From the NCBI RefSeq assembly GCF_026810505.1, contig NZ_CP101750.1:5451501-5515500 (forward strand): 64,000 nucleotides of DNA, read 5' to 3'. Under the pieces are notes generated by a model that had not been told where the DNA came from, made no database searches, and saw nothing but the letters and a program-made list of their open reading frames with translations. Position numbers and translations under genes: made by a program. Below are positions 1 to 8,667 of the stretch, in pieces (within the stretch, counting starts at the first letter, position 1; each line of letters starts with the position of its first letter). This DNA comes from Streptomyces sp. Je 1-369 (GTDB lineage: Bacteria; Actinomycetota; Actinomycetes; Streptomycetales; Streptomycetaceae).

Positions 1-761
1 AGCATCCCTCCCTCCAGCTCCGCAGCGCGCGGGGCACGGTCACACGCGGTGCGGTCGACATCTCGAAGCCGGAGGCGGCGAAGATCGTCGACGACCTCCT
101 CAAGGAGTACGCCGAACTGTTCCCCGGCGCGTACTGGCACCTCGGCGCCGATGAATACCTCGCCCTCACCGCCAAGAACCCCGAGGCGTCCTACCCGCAG
201 CTGGCCGCCGCGGCCCGCGAGCGCTACGGCGCCGGCGGACGCGTCCAGGACCTGGCCACGGGCTGGCTCAACGACCGGGCCGACACCGTGCGCCCCTCCG
301 GCAAGAAGCTGAAGGCCTGGAACGACGGGTTCTTCGGGGGCGGCACCACCGAGGCCGCCGACGACCTCGAAGTCGCCTACTGGACCGGCAAGGAGATCGG
401 CGCACGCGAGCCCGACGCGTACCTGAAGGCGGGCCGCAAGCTCGTCAACTACAACGACGAGTACCTCTACTACGTCCTCGGCCAGCCCCAGACCTTCCGC
501 TACCCGACCGGTCAGCGGATCTACGAGAGCTGGACCCCGCTGGTCGTCCGCGGCACGAAGCCCGTGAGTGAGCGGTACGACGACCAGATCCTCGGCGGCA
601 CGTTCGCGGTCTGGGGCGACCTGGCGGACGCGCAGACCCAGGAGCAGGTGGCGGCGGGCATCCGCATGCCGCTGCGCGCCACCGTGCAGAAGCTCTGGGA
701 CCCCAGGAAACCGGCGCTGGCCTGGAACGACTTCGTGAAGCTCGCGGACGGGCTCCGCTGA
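1..761 (+). CDS. Beta-N-acetylhexosaminidase, GH20 (C-terminal part)
   Basis: The gene runs in from the left edge, read in the frame starting at base 3; about 252 residues are present. The motif HLGADE (Asp-Glu codons at 150-155) fits the catalytic Asp-Glu pair of glycoside hydrolase family 20, which removes terminal N-acetylglucosamine or N-acetylgalactosamine by substrate-assisted catalysis. Downstream the protein has a tryptophan-rich barrel end (KAWND, YESWTP, VWGD, LWDP) typical of GH20. The N-terminus and any secretion signal lie outside the window. A likely role is chitin, peptidoglycan or glycan debris degradation; the exact substrate is not determinable. No terminator is obvious after the stop. 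Confidence 0.85.
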   Translation, partial: HPSLQLRSARGTVTRGAVDISKPEAAKIVDDLLKEYAELFPGAYWHLGADEYLALTAKNPEASYPQLAAAARERYGAGGRVQDLATGWLNDRADTVRPSGKKLKAWNDGFFGGGTTEAADDLEVAYWTGKEIGAREPDAYLKAGRKLVNYNDEYLYYVLGQPQTFRYPTGQRIYESWTPLVVRGTKPVSERYDDQILGGTFAVWGDLADAQTQEQVAAGIRMPLRATVQKLWDPRKPALAWNDFVKLADGLR

Positions 762-893
762 CGCGGGTCGATCCCCGGCCCGACCGCCCTCATTTTTTAC
801 TTCCGGTAGCGAACTTGCCTGTATCTGTGGTGTATTCGGCCGGGAACGACAAGATTGCGGTACGGGGCGTGCGGAACAGGGCGGGGGCGCGGC

Positions 894-1415
894 ATGGGCT
901 ACTGGGGGTACTACGTCATCGGCAGAAGCGAGCGGCCACTCGTGGAGCTCGCGGCGGTGGAGGGCCTGCGCGACGAACTGAGCCTCCTGGACCGGCGGCC
1001 CGACGGGTGGCAGGTGTGGGAAGTGCCGGGCAGCGACGGCAGCGACGGCGACGGCGCGCGCGACGTCGGCAACATGAACACGCTGGCCCGCGAGTCGGGC
1101 GCACCGGCACTCTTCGGATACGTCATGGACAGCTCCTGCGTGATCATCGAGGCGGCGGCGCCCGAGAGCGGTGCGTGGACGACGTGCCTGGCGCGGCGCG
1201 CGATGGCGGGGTACATCGGCGGCACCGAACTGACCCTCGACGACTACTTCCTGGAGCCGCGCGACGCCGCCCAGCGTGCGGTGGCCTGGGCCGCGGAGTC
1301 GGGCAGGACGGTTCCCCCGGGCCCGCTGCTCGACGTACTGAACGCGGACGCCGAACCCTCCGCGGAGGAACTCTTCTTCCGCTTCCTCGACCGGCTCGGC
1401 GTCGTGCCCCAGTGA
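894..1415 (+). CDS. Hypothetical protein, 173 aa
   Basis: I do not recognise a named family. The ATG at 894 is chosen over an in-frame upstream start at 855 because a purine-rich GGCGGGGG lies just ahead and the protein then opens with MGYWGYYVIGRSERPL, a plausible folded start. The sequence is acidic, soluble and without signal peptide or membrane segment, with aromatic residues at the N-terminus and a C-terminal stretch rich in acidic and hydrophobic residues (SAEELFFRFLDRLG). It sits 64 bp upstream of another small acidic hypothetical gene in the same direction, so the two may be co-transcribed. Codon use is typical of the window. Confidence 0.7.
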   Translation: MGYWGYYVIGRSERPLVELAAVEGLRDELSLLDRRPDGWQVWEVPGSDGSDGDGARDVGNMNTLARESGAPALFGYVMDSSCVIIEAAAPESGAWTTCLARRAMAGYIGGTELTLDDYFLEPRDAAQRAVAWAAESGRTVPPGPLLDVLNADAEPSAEELFFRFLDRLGVVPQ

Positions 1416-1479
1416 CGTTCCCGGGACGGCGCACGCAGTAAGGGGCAACGCAAGATCCGTGACGGGGGAGACGTACAGC

Positions 1480-2052
1480 ATGAGCCTGGTGGAGCTGATC
1501 GCGCAGGCCGACGAGAGGGGCCTGGCGGCGAGCGGGCTCGCCTGCCTCGACCGGTGCGTGCCGGTGCTCGGCGGCGACGACGACGTGCTGCGGCCGCTGT
1601 GGGCGAGGCTCGCGGAGGGCGGCGACTGGCGCGCCCCGCTGGCCGAGGCGCGCTCCGCGCTCGGCACCGGCACCGGTGCCGATGAGGGCGGCCCGGCGTC
1701 CGGCTCCGGGGCGTCCCACGAGGCAGCCACGCTGACCCGGCGCATGCTCGACGCGGTCCCCGCCGGGCCCTCCGGCGCCGAGATCCGGGAGTGGGCCGAC
1801 GGCTGCTCCGTCGCCGCGCTCCAGGTCCACCGCCTCCTCGACACCGCACCCGCCGACGGCACGGACACCGCGTCCACCCTGACGTCCCCGCTGGTGGCGG
1901 CCGAACTCCGCCGCCAGGTACGGATCCTCGAACTCCTCGCCAACAAGGGCGCGGGTCCGGTGGGCGGACTGCGGCAGGCCCTGGACGTGTCCATGGAGGG
2001 ACGGCGCGTACTGCGGGCGGTGGTGTCGCGCCGGGCGCGGGCACGCCACTGA
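1480..2052 (+). CDS. Hypothetical protein, 190 aa
   Basis: Unrecognised, mainly helical and Ala/Leu/Asp-rich. The ATG at 1480 is preferred to a GTG at 1459 because GGGGGAG lies 9 bases before it, a good ribosome binding site. No signal peptide, membrane helix or recognisable motif is visible. It follows the hypothetical gene ending at 1415 and converges on the MmpS-like gene that starts at 2568 on the other strand, with only 9 bp between the two stop codons. The length and composition resemble small soluble actinobacterial proteins, but no function can be assigned. Confidence 0.7.
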   Translation: MSLVELIAQADERGLAASGLACLDRCVPVLGGDDDVLRPLWARLAEGGDWRAPLAEARSALGTGTGADEGGPASGSGASHEAATLTRRMLDAVPAGPSGAEIREWADGCSVAALQVHRLLDTAPADGTDTASTLTSPLVAAELRRQVRILELLANKGAGPVGGLRQALDVSMEGRRVLRAVVSRRARARH

Positions 2053-2061
2053 GAACCGCCC

Positions 2062-2568
2062 TCAGCCCTTCGCGGGCAGCTCCGTGGTGCAGGTGGCGCG
2101 TCCGTGGGCGCCGAACGCGGTGGCGCGTTGCCGGTGCTCCCCGCGGACGGACAGGGCGCAGCTCGCCTCGCCGCCCCGCTCGCCGAGCCGGATGCTGAGG
2201 GCGGGGTCCGTGCCGAGCGGGACGCGTACGGTCTTCCGCCACGGCAGATCGACCCGCGCCTCGACGCCGTCGCCGCCCGCGGCCCCCTCCGCGACGTACG
2301 AGACGTCGGCGGTTCCCGTGCCGGTGACGCGGTACGTCACGGAGGCCGTGGGAACGGGACGCCGCTCCGGCTCGTCCCCGCCGACGAAGCCGTAGAAGAC
2401 GAACCCGGCACAGATGGCGAACAGCACCCCGCCCACGGCCAGCACCCGACGGTTCGATATCTCACCGACCACCGTCGGGTCGTTCGGATCCTCCGGAATG
2501 ACGACTTCCCCCAAGCCGTCGTTCTCTCTTCCCTCCGGCACGTTTTCAGTCACGTTCTCGGTCTGCAT
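2062..2568 (-). CDS. MmpS-like single-pass membrane protein
   Basis: 168 residues. An acidic cytoplasmic N-terminus of about 40 residues is followed by one membrane helix (RVLAVGGVLFAICAGFVFYG, roughly residues 40-60) and an extracytoplasmic beta-rich domain. That domain carries features of the MmpS family: YRVTGTGTADVSYV, then an LPWRKTV segment, and a late Cys pair (SCAL, TCTT) that may form a disulfide. In mycobacteria MmpS proteins assist MmpL exporters; no MmpL gene is near here, so this is a free-standing relative of uncertain role. Its upstream region (2569-2829) is unusually A/T-rich for the window and probably holds its promoter. Confidence 0.7.
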   Translation of the reverse strand: MQTENVTENVPEGRENDGLGEVVIPEDPNDPTVVGEISNRRVLAVGGVLFAICAGFVFYGFVGGDEPERRPVPTASVTYRVTGTGTADVSYVAEGAAGGDGVEARVDLPWRKTVRVPLGTDPALSIRLGERGGEASCALSVRGEHRQRATAFGAHGRATCTTELPAKG

Positions 2569-2829
2569 GTTCTCCCACCCCTGGATGAATCGGGCTGGTT
2601 ATACAACACCGCCGAGGCCGGATACCAGGCTGCGGATATAGCGGACATCCGCGTGCGCCGAGCAGTCCAGGGCATGACGTTCGAGTCGGCACGATGGTTG
2701 TGGTGATCGGCGCTTTGATTTCGTGAGAATGGCCACGCCGGGGAGCCGTAGCGGTGGAGCGAGGGTTATCGCTTGTCAATTTGAGGGTGCGCTGTGCGCT
2801 CTCGGCTGCTGAGGTGAAGGGGTGGGGTC

Positions 2830-3273
2830 ATGGGCGGAGAGGGCGGGCATAGACAGGCCGTCGGTGCCGGGGAGATGCGGGGGCAGGCCCGTGGGTTTGT
2901 CGCTCATGTGGCCGCTCGGAATCGGCTGCCCCTCGATTTCTCCGTCGCCAGCCTCCGCATCGTCGACTTCCTCATCGACGGCCTCCGCAAGGGCGGCAGG
3001 CCGCGGAGCGAGATCGCCGGGACGCTCTTCGGGCTCGGCGCCTATCTCGGGGAAGTCCTCGTGTGCCGCGCCGGCGCCGTCTGGGTCGACTTCGACCCCG
3101 AACAGCGGAAATTCTTCGGGCAGTCCGTCGGTGTCCGGATGCCGGACGGAAGGGTGTGGAATCCGCTGGGGAAGGTCGTCAATTGCCTTGAGCGGGGCGG
3201 AACGGATGGTTCCGAAGCCTCGCTCCAGACCTTTTACCTCACCTTGCCGGGCCGTGTGCGCCATGTGGCGTGA
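2830..3273 (+). CDS. Hypothetical protein, 147 aa
   Basis: The ATG at 2830 is preceded by a GAAGGGGTGGGG tract. The protein has a central conserved-looking stretch (FLIDGLRKGG, then GTLFGLGAYLGEVLV, then VWVDFDP) and an RVWNPLGKV segment near the C-terminus. That pattern resembles the small uncharacterised alpha/beta proteins common in Streptomyces, but I cannot name a family. There is no signal peptide or membrane helix. It is isolated: 146 bp separate it from the downstream sigma gene, and that spacer is A/T-rich and probably carries the sigma promoter. Confidence 0.65.
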   Translation: MGGEGGHRQAVGAGEMRGQARGFVAHVAARNRLPLDFSVASLRIVDFLIDGLRKGGRPRSEIAGTLFGLGAYLGEVLVCRAGAVWVDFDPEQRKFFGQSVGVRMPDGRVWNPLGKVVNCLERGGTDGSEASLQTFYLTLPGRVRHVA

Positions 3274-3419
3274 AGTCGGCGCTGTGGGCCTGCGGACGGC
3301 TTATTGAGACTTCTTGAATTATTGGGGGCTGCGGCACAGTTGGCCGCAGGGCGCGGGAATCTTGGGCGCAGACAGGGCACGGGCGCGGTGCGCGGTGTCG
3401 GCGGGGTTAAGAGGAGAGC

Positions 3420-4052
3420 GTGGCGCAGGGTGGGGCACATCGCCGTTCAGGCGCTAGCGACGAGGAGCTGACGCGGGCTCTGGGAGCAGCACGGGAGGGA
3501 GACGAAACCGCTTTTGCCTTCGTCTATCGGCGCGTTCATCCCGGGCTTCTCGGACATGTGCGCGGACTCGTACGCGACGACGCGGAAGACGTGGCCTCGG
3601 AGGCCTGGCTGCAGATCGTGCGCGACCTGGACCGGTTCCGGGGGAGCGGCGCCGACTTCCGCCGCTGGGCGGCGACCATCGCCCGCCATCGCGCCATCGA
3701 CCATCTGCGACGGGCCCGCAGCAGGCCCCGCGCCACGCTGATCGAGCAGGAGGTGCTCGACATCCCGGCCCTGGACGACACCGCCACCGGCGCCTTGGAG
3801 ACGCTGTCGACGGAGCATGTGCTGCGCATGGTCGCGGCCCTGCCGCCCGACCAGGGCGAGGCGGTCCTGCTGCGGGTGGTCATGGGGCTGGACGGGCCGT
3901 CCGCCGCGCGGGTCCTCGGCAAACGGCCCGGCGCGGTGCGGGCGGCCTCTCGGCGCGGAATCCTGCGCCTGGCACGGCAGTTGGCGCCCCCACCGGACGC
4001 GGCGGGGGGCTTCACGGCATCCGCGCGTACGGGTTGTGCCTGTGTGGCGTAG
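3420..4052 (+). CDS. ECF-type RNA polymerase sigma factor
   Basis: 210 residues. Region 2 spans about residues 20-100: DETAFAFVYRRVHPG, then DDAEDVASEAWLQIVRDL, the -10-binding segment RRWAATIARHRAIDHLRR. Region 4 lies around residues 125-190 with the helix-turn-helix GLDGPSAARVLGKRPGAVRA. GTG 3420 is preceded by GAGGAG. It closely resembles the two ECF genes at 12611 and 13440, including the shared opening of one of them (MAQGGAHRR versus MGQGGGPRR), so these are paralogues. No anti-sigma gene is next to it; the following gene on the other strand is a secreted protein. Confidence 0.9.
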   Translation: MAQGGAHRRSGASDEELTRALGAAREGDETAFAFVYRRVHPGLLGHVRGLVRDDAEDVASEAWLQIVRDLDRFRGSGADFRRWAATIARHRAIDHLRRARSRPRATLIEQEVLDIPALDDTATGALETLSTEHVLRMVAALPPDQGEAVLLRVVMGLDGPSAARVLGKRPGAVRAASRRGILRLARQLAPPPDAAGGFTASARTGCACVA

Positions 4053-4054
4053 GG

Positions 4055-4114
4055 CCTACTCGTCGCACGTAGCGCCTACTCGTTGAACGTAGCCCTTACT
4101 CGTTGAACCACTCC
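4055..4114. repeat. Three tandem 20-bp repeats over a gene 3' end
   Basis: The sequence TACTCGTTGAAC with flanks recurs with an exact 20-bp period at 4057, 4077 and 4097 (the first copy reads TACTCGTCGCAC). The third copy is the last codons and stop of the secreted-protein gene on the minus strand; the other two lie outside it. The gene end therefore appears to have been duplicated outward by slippage. Confidence 0.8.
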
Positions 4115-4485
4115 GACGTGACCGTCGCCCCGCCACCGTTCCACTTCAGCGTCATCTGGTACCAGCCGTCGTTGCCGACGTTGTACGGGTGCTTGTCACA
4201 GCCGTTGTCGCCGCCGTCGCCGTCGGTCCACAGCGTGGAGATGTTTCCGGCCACGTACTGCTTCTTCAGGGTGCCGGTGACCCCGTTGCCGTCCGCTTTC
4301 GTGTCGCAGATCTCGAAGACGTCACCGTCGTCGTGGAACTTCATGTAGCCGCGGCCGTCGGGGAGTTTGATCGTCTTGTCGCTGACGCGGACGTCGGCGG
4401 CCAGGGCCGGGCCCGAGGAGACGGCGAACAGGGTGGCGGCGCACGCGCCGATCACGGCGACACGGGTGAACGTGGATCTGGCCAT
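4096..4485 (-). CDS. Small secreted protein, 129 aa
   Basis: The N-terminus (MARSTFTRVAV, a hydrophobic core, then PALAADV) is a classical Sec signal peptide, with a probable cleavage after ALA. ATG 4485 is preferred over ATG 4497 because it gives a compact signal, though neither has a strong ribosome site. The mature part is about 100 residues, beta-rich and polar, with two cysteines (EICDT and NGCDK) that could pair, and a Trp-rich C-terminus (TSEWFNE). It resembles small extracellular Streptomyces proteins of unknown role. Its 3' end is overlapped by a 20-bp tandem repeat. Confidence 0.75.
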   Translation of the reverse strand: MARSTFTRVAVIGACAATLFAVSSGPALAADVRVSDKTIKLPDGRGYMKFHDDGDVFEICDTKADGNGVTGTLKKQYVAGNISTLWTDGDGGDNGCDKHPYNVGNDGWYQMTLKWNGGGATVTSEWFNE

Positions 4486-4751
4486 GGGGTGTCCCATTCT
4501 GTCAGCAGGGCCACAGGGTGGCCCGAATGTGGCGGACGCTTTCCGCCATGGCGGAAGATTCGCGCCATGGCTGGGATTGTTGTGGCGGGGCGTCCATGTT
4601 TCCTCGATTCCCGCTGGAGACCGTGGGCGAGGCCGTGGGGCGGGTGGTGACTTCGGTCGAGGAGTGGTGAAGTCTCACCGAATGGCCTGTGCCGCAGCTA
4701 ATCTGACGGCCCTTCACTCGTCGACCGGCCGCCCCGGCCAGGGAGAGGCCC

Positions 4752-6968
4752 GTGCCTGACGAACTCGGATTCGACGAGCTGCTGGACGACGGCGGCCTGA
4801 TCGCCCGGCTGCTCGGGAAGACCGCGGCCGGGCGCAAGCGGGAGCTGCTCTACGGCGAAGGCACCGACCTGCCCGTCGTGCTGCTCGTCGGCGGGCCCGG
4901 CATGGGCAAGGGACGGCTGCTGCGCTGCATACGGACGCGGTTCGGGCCGCGCGTGCCCACCGCGTACCTGGACTGCGCCCAGACCGACGCACGGGAACTG
5001 GCCGAGGAGGCCCCCGGCAGCCGCTCGGAAGTCACCGAAGTGCTGCGCAAGATCGCGCTCCAGTACGGCGACTGGCGCGGTGACGGAGGAAGGATCGTCG
5101 TGCCGCGGCTGTACGCCGGACTCGCGGCCGTCGCGGCCAGCGACCGGCTCGCCCGCGCCGCGCCCCTGGTGGACGAGGTGGGGCGGCTCGACGGGATCCT
5201 GCCGCCCGGCTCCTTCTGGCGCGGGGTACTGAAAGGCACGGCCAGGAACTACGCGGGATACCTGGCGGGGCTCGTCACCACCCCTCTCGCCGGGCCCTTC
5301 CTCAACGCGCTGCTCGACGGTCTCTTCGCCCGCGTCTCCACGGAGGGCAGGGCGGCACTCGCCGACTGCTACGGCGAGTACCCCGGCGCGGGCGGCCACC
5401 CGCAGGCCGGACTGCGGGCGCTCGGCGAGGACTTCCAGCAGGGCGGCGAGGCGCGCAGGATCGCCGAGGGCTTCCTGTTCCGCGCGCTGCGGCAGGACAT
5501 CGACGCCGCCTACCACGGGGTGCGCGGCCGCATCACACGCGTGGGACGCCCCGCCCTGCTCCTCGACCACGCGGACGGCGCCCTGGGACGGCGCCTGGTG
5601 AAACCCACCCTGGAGGACCGCGAGCGCGGGCACCACGACCGCCTCGTCGTCTTCGCGACGGCCCGGCGCGAGGACGGCGGCCGCTTCCTCCACCGCGCCG
5701 GCAGCAGCCACGACTCCATGGCGACCTGGCAGCCCTTCACCGGGACGCTCCCCGCGTGGAGCCGTCCGCCGGGCGGCGTCCCCGACCACGCGCCCCTGTG
5801 GCGCGGCGTCCTCCTCGTACGCATGCCCGTGCTCACCCGCGACGGGCAGAAGGACGAGATCGGCCGGCTGCGGGGCGGCCACGAGCAGCCCGACAACGCC
5901 GTCCGGCTCCGTATCCACAGCGGTGTGCACCGGCTGAGCGGCGGCAGGCCGCGGTTCGTGACCCGGCTCGGCGAGGCCGCCGCGGCCACCGCCTTCCCGA
6001 CGCCCGAACAGTGCACGGACTGGGCGATCCTGGACGCCCGGGTCCGCGCGGGCGAGGACGAGCAGGGCCGCCCCGTCGCCGACCGCCCGGTGGCCGACGT
6101 ACTCGTCGACGAACTCATCGACCGCCAACGCCCCGAGGAACTCCCACCGGAACACCGCAGCCACTGGCTGGACCTGCTCACCCACCTGTCCGTCGCGCAC
6201 GACGTGGAGTGCGCCCAGACGCTGATGCGCGCGGTCCAGGAAGGCCGCACCGAGCAGCTGAACGCCTACCGCATCGCCGAACTCCTGGAGGACACCGGCT
6301 GGCCCCGCTGCCCCCGGCACTTCATCGGCGACCTCGGCCTGCGCCGCCTCCTCACACGCCGCCTGTACCGGCTGCGCGAGCGGGGAGCCGCCTGGCACGC
6401 CGACCACGCGCTGCTCCAGGGCCACTACCGCGACCTCGGCGACCGCCACCCCGACGCCCTGTTCGTCACCGCCGCCGCCCACCGGATGCACCACCTCCTC
6501 GCCTCCGACGGCGCGGACCTCGTCACCCGCTACCTGGCGGACGCCTTCCGCACCCGCCCCGTCGACGAGTGGTGCGAGGAGCTCCTCGCCATCGCGGACG
6601 CCGCCCTGATCGGCGCGGACGACGACCGGTACGCGCGTGCCCTCGGCGAGACGCAGGTGCGCGGCGACACCCTGCGGCGCCAGGTCGACCGGCTCCTGCA
6701 CGCCGTGTGGCTCACGGAGGACCGGACGCAGCCGCTGGAGGAGATCGTGCCCGGCGTCCTGCGCGGACCCCTGCGCGAGCTCAGCGAGGAGCTGGCCCGG
6801 ATCGCCGACGAGGCCGTGCGCCACCAGGGGCCCGAAGGGGCCGACGTGGCGCGGGCGGCGGACGGGGCCGCCCTTCTCATCCGCATGGCCCGCGACTGGG
6901 GGGACCGGGCCGAGGACAAGCAGCCGCTGAAGCGGTGCGTGTGCACGGAACACATCGGCTTCGGCTGA
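4752..6968 (+). CDS. Large P-loop NTPase (AAA/STAND-like), unknown role
   Basis: 738 residues, starting at GTG 4752 after GGGAGAGG. A Walker A motif, GGPGMGKG, lies at residues 47-54, with a plausible Walker B (ALLLDHADG) near residue 268. The remaining C-terminal ~450 residues are Arg- and Leu-rich helical sequence with no family I recognise; there is no signal peptide and only weak hydrophobic stretches, so the protein is probably cytoplasmic or peripheral. Its stop is 44 bp before the TTG start of a membrane-anchored binding-fold protein with its own strong ribosome site, which suggests an operon in which the ATPase acts on or with the membrane partner. STAND-type signalling is one possibility; this is inference. 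Confidence 0.75.
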   Translation: MPDELGFDELLDDGGLIARLLGKTAAGRKRELLYGEGTDLPVVLLVGGPGMGKGRLLRCIRTRFGPRVPTAYLDCAQTDARELAEEAPGSRSEVTEVLRKIALQYGDWRGDGGRIVVPRLYAGLAAVAASDRLARAAPLVDEVGRLDGILPPGSFWRGVLKGTARNYAGYLAGLVTTPLAGPFLNALLDGLFARVSTEGRAALADCYGEYPGAGGHPQAGLRALGEDFQQGGEARRIAEGFLFRALRQDIDAAYHGVRGRITRVGRPALLLDHADGALGRRLVKPTLEDRERGHHDRLVVFATARREDGGRFLHRAGSSHDSMATWQPFTGTLPAWSRPPGGVPDHAPLWRGVLLVRMPVLTRDGQKDEIGRLRGGHEQPDNAVRLRIHSGVHRLSGGRPRFVTRLGEAAAATAFPTPEQCTDWAILDARVRAGEDEQGRPVADRPVADVLVDELIDRQRPEELPPEHRSHWLDLLTHLSVAHDVECAQTLMRAVQEGRTEQLNAYRIAELLEDTGWPRCPRHFIGDLGLRRLLTRRLYRLRERGAAWHADHALLQGHYRDLGDRHPDALFVTAAAHRMHHLLASDGADLVTRYLADAFRTRPVDEWCEELLAIADAALIGADDDRYARALGETQVRGDTLRRQVDRLLHAVWLTEDRTQPLEEIVPGVLRGPLRELSEELARIADEAVRHQGPEGADVARAADGAALLIRMARDWGDRAEDKQPLKRCVCTEHIGFG

Positions 6969-7012
6969 CCGGATTCGGACGGCCGAGCGATCCACCGAGA
7001 AGGAGGGCAGCG

Positions 7013-8602
7013 TTGAGGCAGTTCGGGAACTGGCTGTACAACACGTTCTTGGCCAACTGGCTGCGCAGGATCCTCACGCTGCTCGGCCTCGTGGCCGTGG
7101 GCGTGCTCGCGTACGGGTTCATGCCCGAGATCGGCGAACCCGACAGCTGCGCCACGGGCGTCGAGAAGCACGGGGACGAGTGCATCGGCGTCAACGGCAC
7201 CGGCTACGCCTTCGGGACCCCGGAGATCGACAAGGTGGCCCGGGCCATCGCCAAGGAGAACGAGGAGTTCGTCGGCGACAAACCGCACGTCACCGTCGCC
7301 CTGATGCTGCCCCTCCAACCCGACATCGACGCCGAACGCATACAGCTCCGCAGCGAGATCCAGGGCGCCTACCTGGCCCAGTACCGGGCCAACCGCGACG
7401 AGAACACCCCGCTGCTGCGGCTCGTCCTCGCCAACCCCGGTGACTCGTACGCCCAACAGGAGCGCGTCGTCGACCGGCTGGCGGAGATGGCGGCCGACAA
7501 GGAGGACAACCTCCGCGCCGTCACGGGCTTCAACCTCAGCCTGGACGCGACGAAGAAGGCCATCGCGCGCCTGACCAAGGAACTGCACATCCCGGTCCTC
7601 GCGAGCCGCGTCAGCGCGGACGAACTCGCCAACCCCGAGCGGGGCGAAGAGGCCCCCTATCCCGGCCTCGCCCGCATCATCCCCACCAACCGCCAGCAGG
7701 CCGACGCGCTGGCCAGCTTCCACGGCAGGCTCAGGGACGAACAGACCGTACTCGTGCGGGACATGCGCCCCCACGACATCTACAACAACTCGCTCGCCGA
7801 AGCCTTCGGCCGCGACGAGGACGGGCCGCCCGGACCCAAGGTCCAGCCCTTCGAGTCGCCGTCCATCACCGACCCCGGCGACACGGGCAACGACTTCACC
7901 CTCATTGCCCAGAACATCTGCCAGTCCAGTGCGAACTACGTCTACTTCGCAGGACGCCCCGTCCACCTTCGGCTCTTCGCCCTGAAGCTGGCCGACGTGC
8001 AGTGCCGCGGCAAGAAGTACACGATCGTCAGCGGCTCCGGCGCGGCCACGCTCAACCGCTACATGAAGGACGGCGACTGGGACCGGCTGCGCGGCGGCGG
8101 CAAGGAACCCCTCGTCACGGTGCAGTACGCGGCGCCCGGTCACCCCGACGCCTGGAAGCACGAGCTGCGCGGCAAGAAGGGAGCGGAGGACCGCCGCGCC
8201 TACCTCACCGAACCCCAGGCCGAGCTGAACAAGCTGGACGCGCTGATCGACAGGGGCAGCGCCGGGGACATCGGGCCCGTGCCCCTGGAGGACTCCCGCA
8301 CCATGCTCGTGTACGACGGCACGCGCACGATCGCCAAGGCGGTGGTGCTCGCCAACGCCCAGACCGAGGGCACGGTGCCGCCCCTGAAGCGGGTCTCCGA
8401 CATGTGGCAGCGCCTCGAAGCGGTCAACCGCGTCCGCGGGACCAGCGGCTGGATCTGTCTGACCAACGCGGGCAACGCCTACGACAAGCCCGTGGCCGTC
8501 GTCGAACTCGATCCCCGTACGGAGAAGCTGAGGCTCGTCGGCATCGGCTGGCCCAAGGGCAAGCCCCAGCCGCAGGACTGCAGGGTGCCCAGCGATACGT
8601 GA
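7013..8602 (+). CDS. Membrane-anchored type I periplasmic-binding-fold protein
   Basis: 529 residues. TTG 7013 follows AAGGAGGG with good spacing; the longer open frame upstream lies inside the ATPase gene and is rejected. A single membrane helix (about residues 18-36) is followed by a Cys-containing segment (DSCATGV, DECIGVNG) and then a domain resembling type I periplasmic binding proteins: VTVALMLPLQ, an AYLAQYRAN helix, LRLVLANPGD, PVLASRVSADE and NYVYFAGRP. Such proteins normally bring ligands to ABC permeases, but no permease is nearby; the partner is the upstream P-loop ATPase. A tethered extracellular sensor is a reasonable inference. A terminator hairpin follows. Confidence 0.75.
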   Translation: MRQFGNWLYNTFLANWLRRILTLLGLVAVGVLAYGFMPEIGEPDSCATGVEKHGDECIGVNGTGYAFGTPEIDKVARAIAKENEEFVGDKPHVTVALMLPLQPDIDAERIQLRSEIQGAYLAQYRANRDENTPLLRLVLANPGDSYAQQERVVDRLAEMAADKEDNLRAVTGFNLSLDATKKAIARLTKELHIPVLASRVSADELANPERGEEAPYPGLARIIPTNRQQADALASFHGRLRDEQTVLVRDMRPHDIYNNSLAEAFGRDEDGPPGPKVQPFESPSITDPGDTGNDFTLIAQNICQSSANYVYFAGRPVHLRLFALKLADVQCRGKKYTIVSGSGAATLNRYMKDGDWDRLRGGGKEPLVTVQYAAPGHPDAWKHELRGKKGAEDRRAYLTEPQAELNKLDALIDRGSAGDIGPVPLEDSRTMLVYDGTRTIAKAVVLANAQTEGTVPPLKRVSDMWQRLEAVNRVRGTSGWICLTNAGNAYDKPVAVVELDPRTEKLRLVGIGWPKGKPQPQDCRVPSDT

Positions 8603-8612
8603 AGGACGTGAG

Positions 8613-8648
8613 GCGCCGCTCCCCGGGCGCGAACCCGGAGAGCGGCGC
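8613..8648. terminator. Bidirectional hairpin terminator
   Basis: A 15-bp stem (GCGCCGCTCCCCGGG with its complement at 8634-8648, one mismatch) encloses a 6-base loop. It lies between two convergent genes ending at 8602 and 8668 and could serve both. Confidence 0.75.
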
Positions 8649-8667
8649 ACGAGCGGCCACGGCGACG

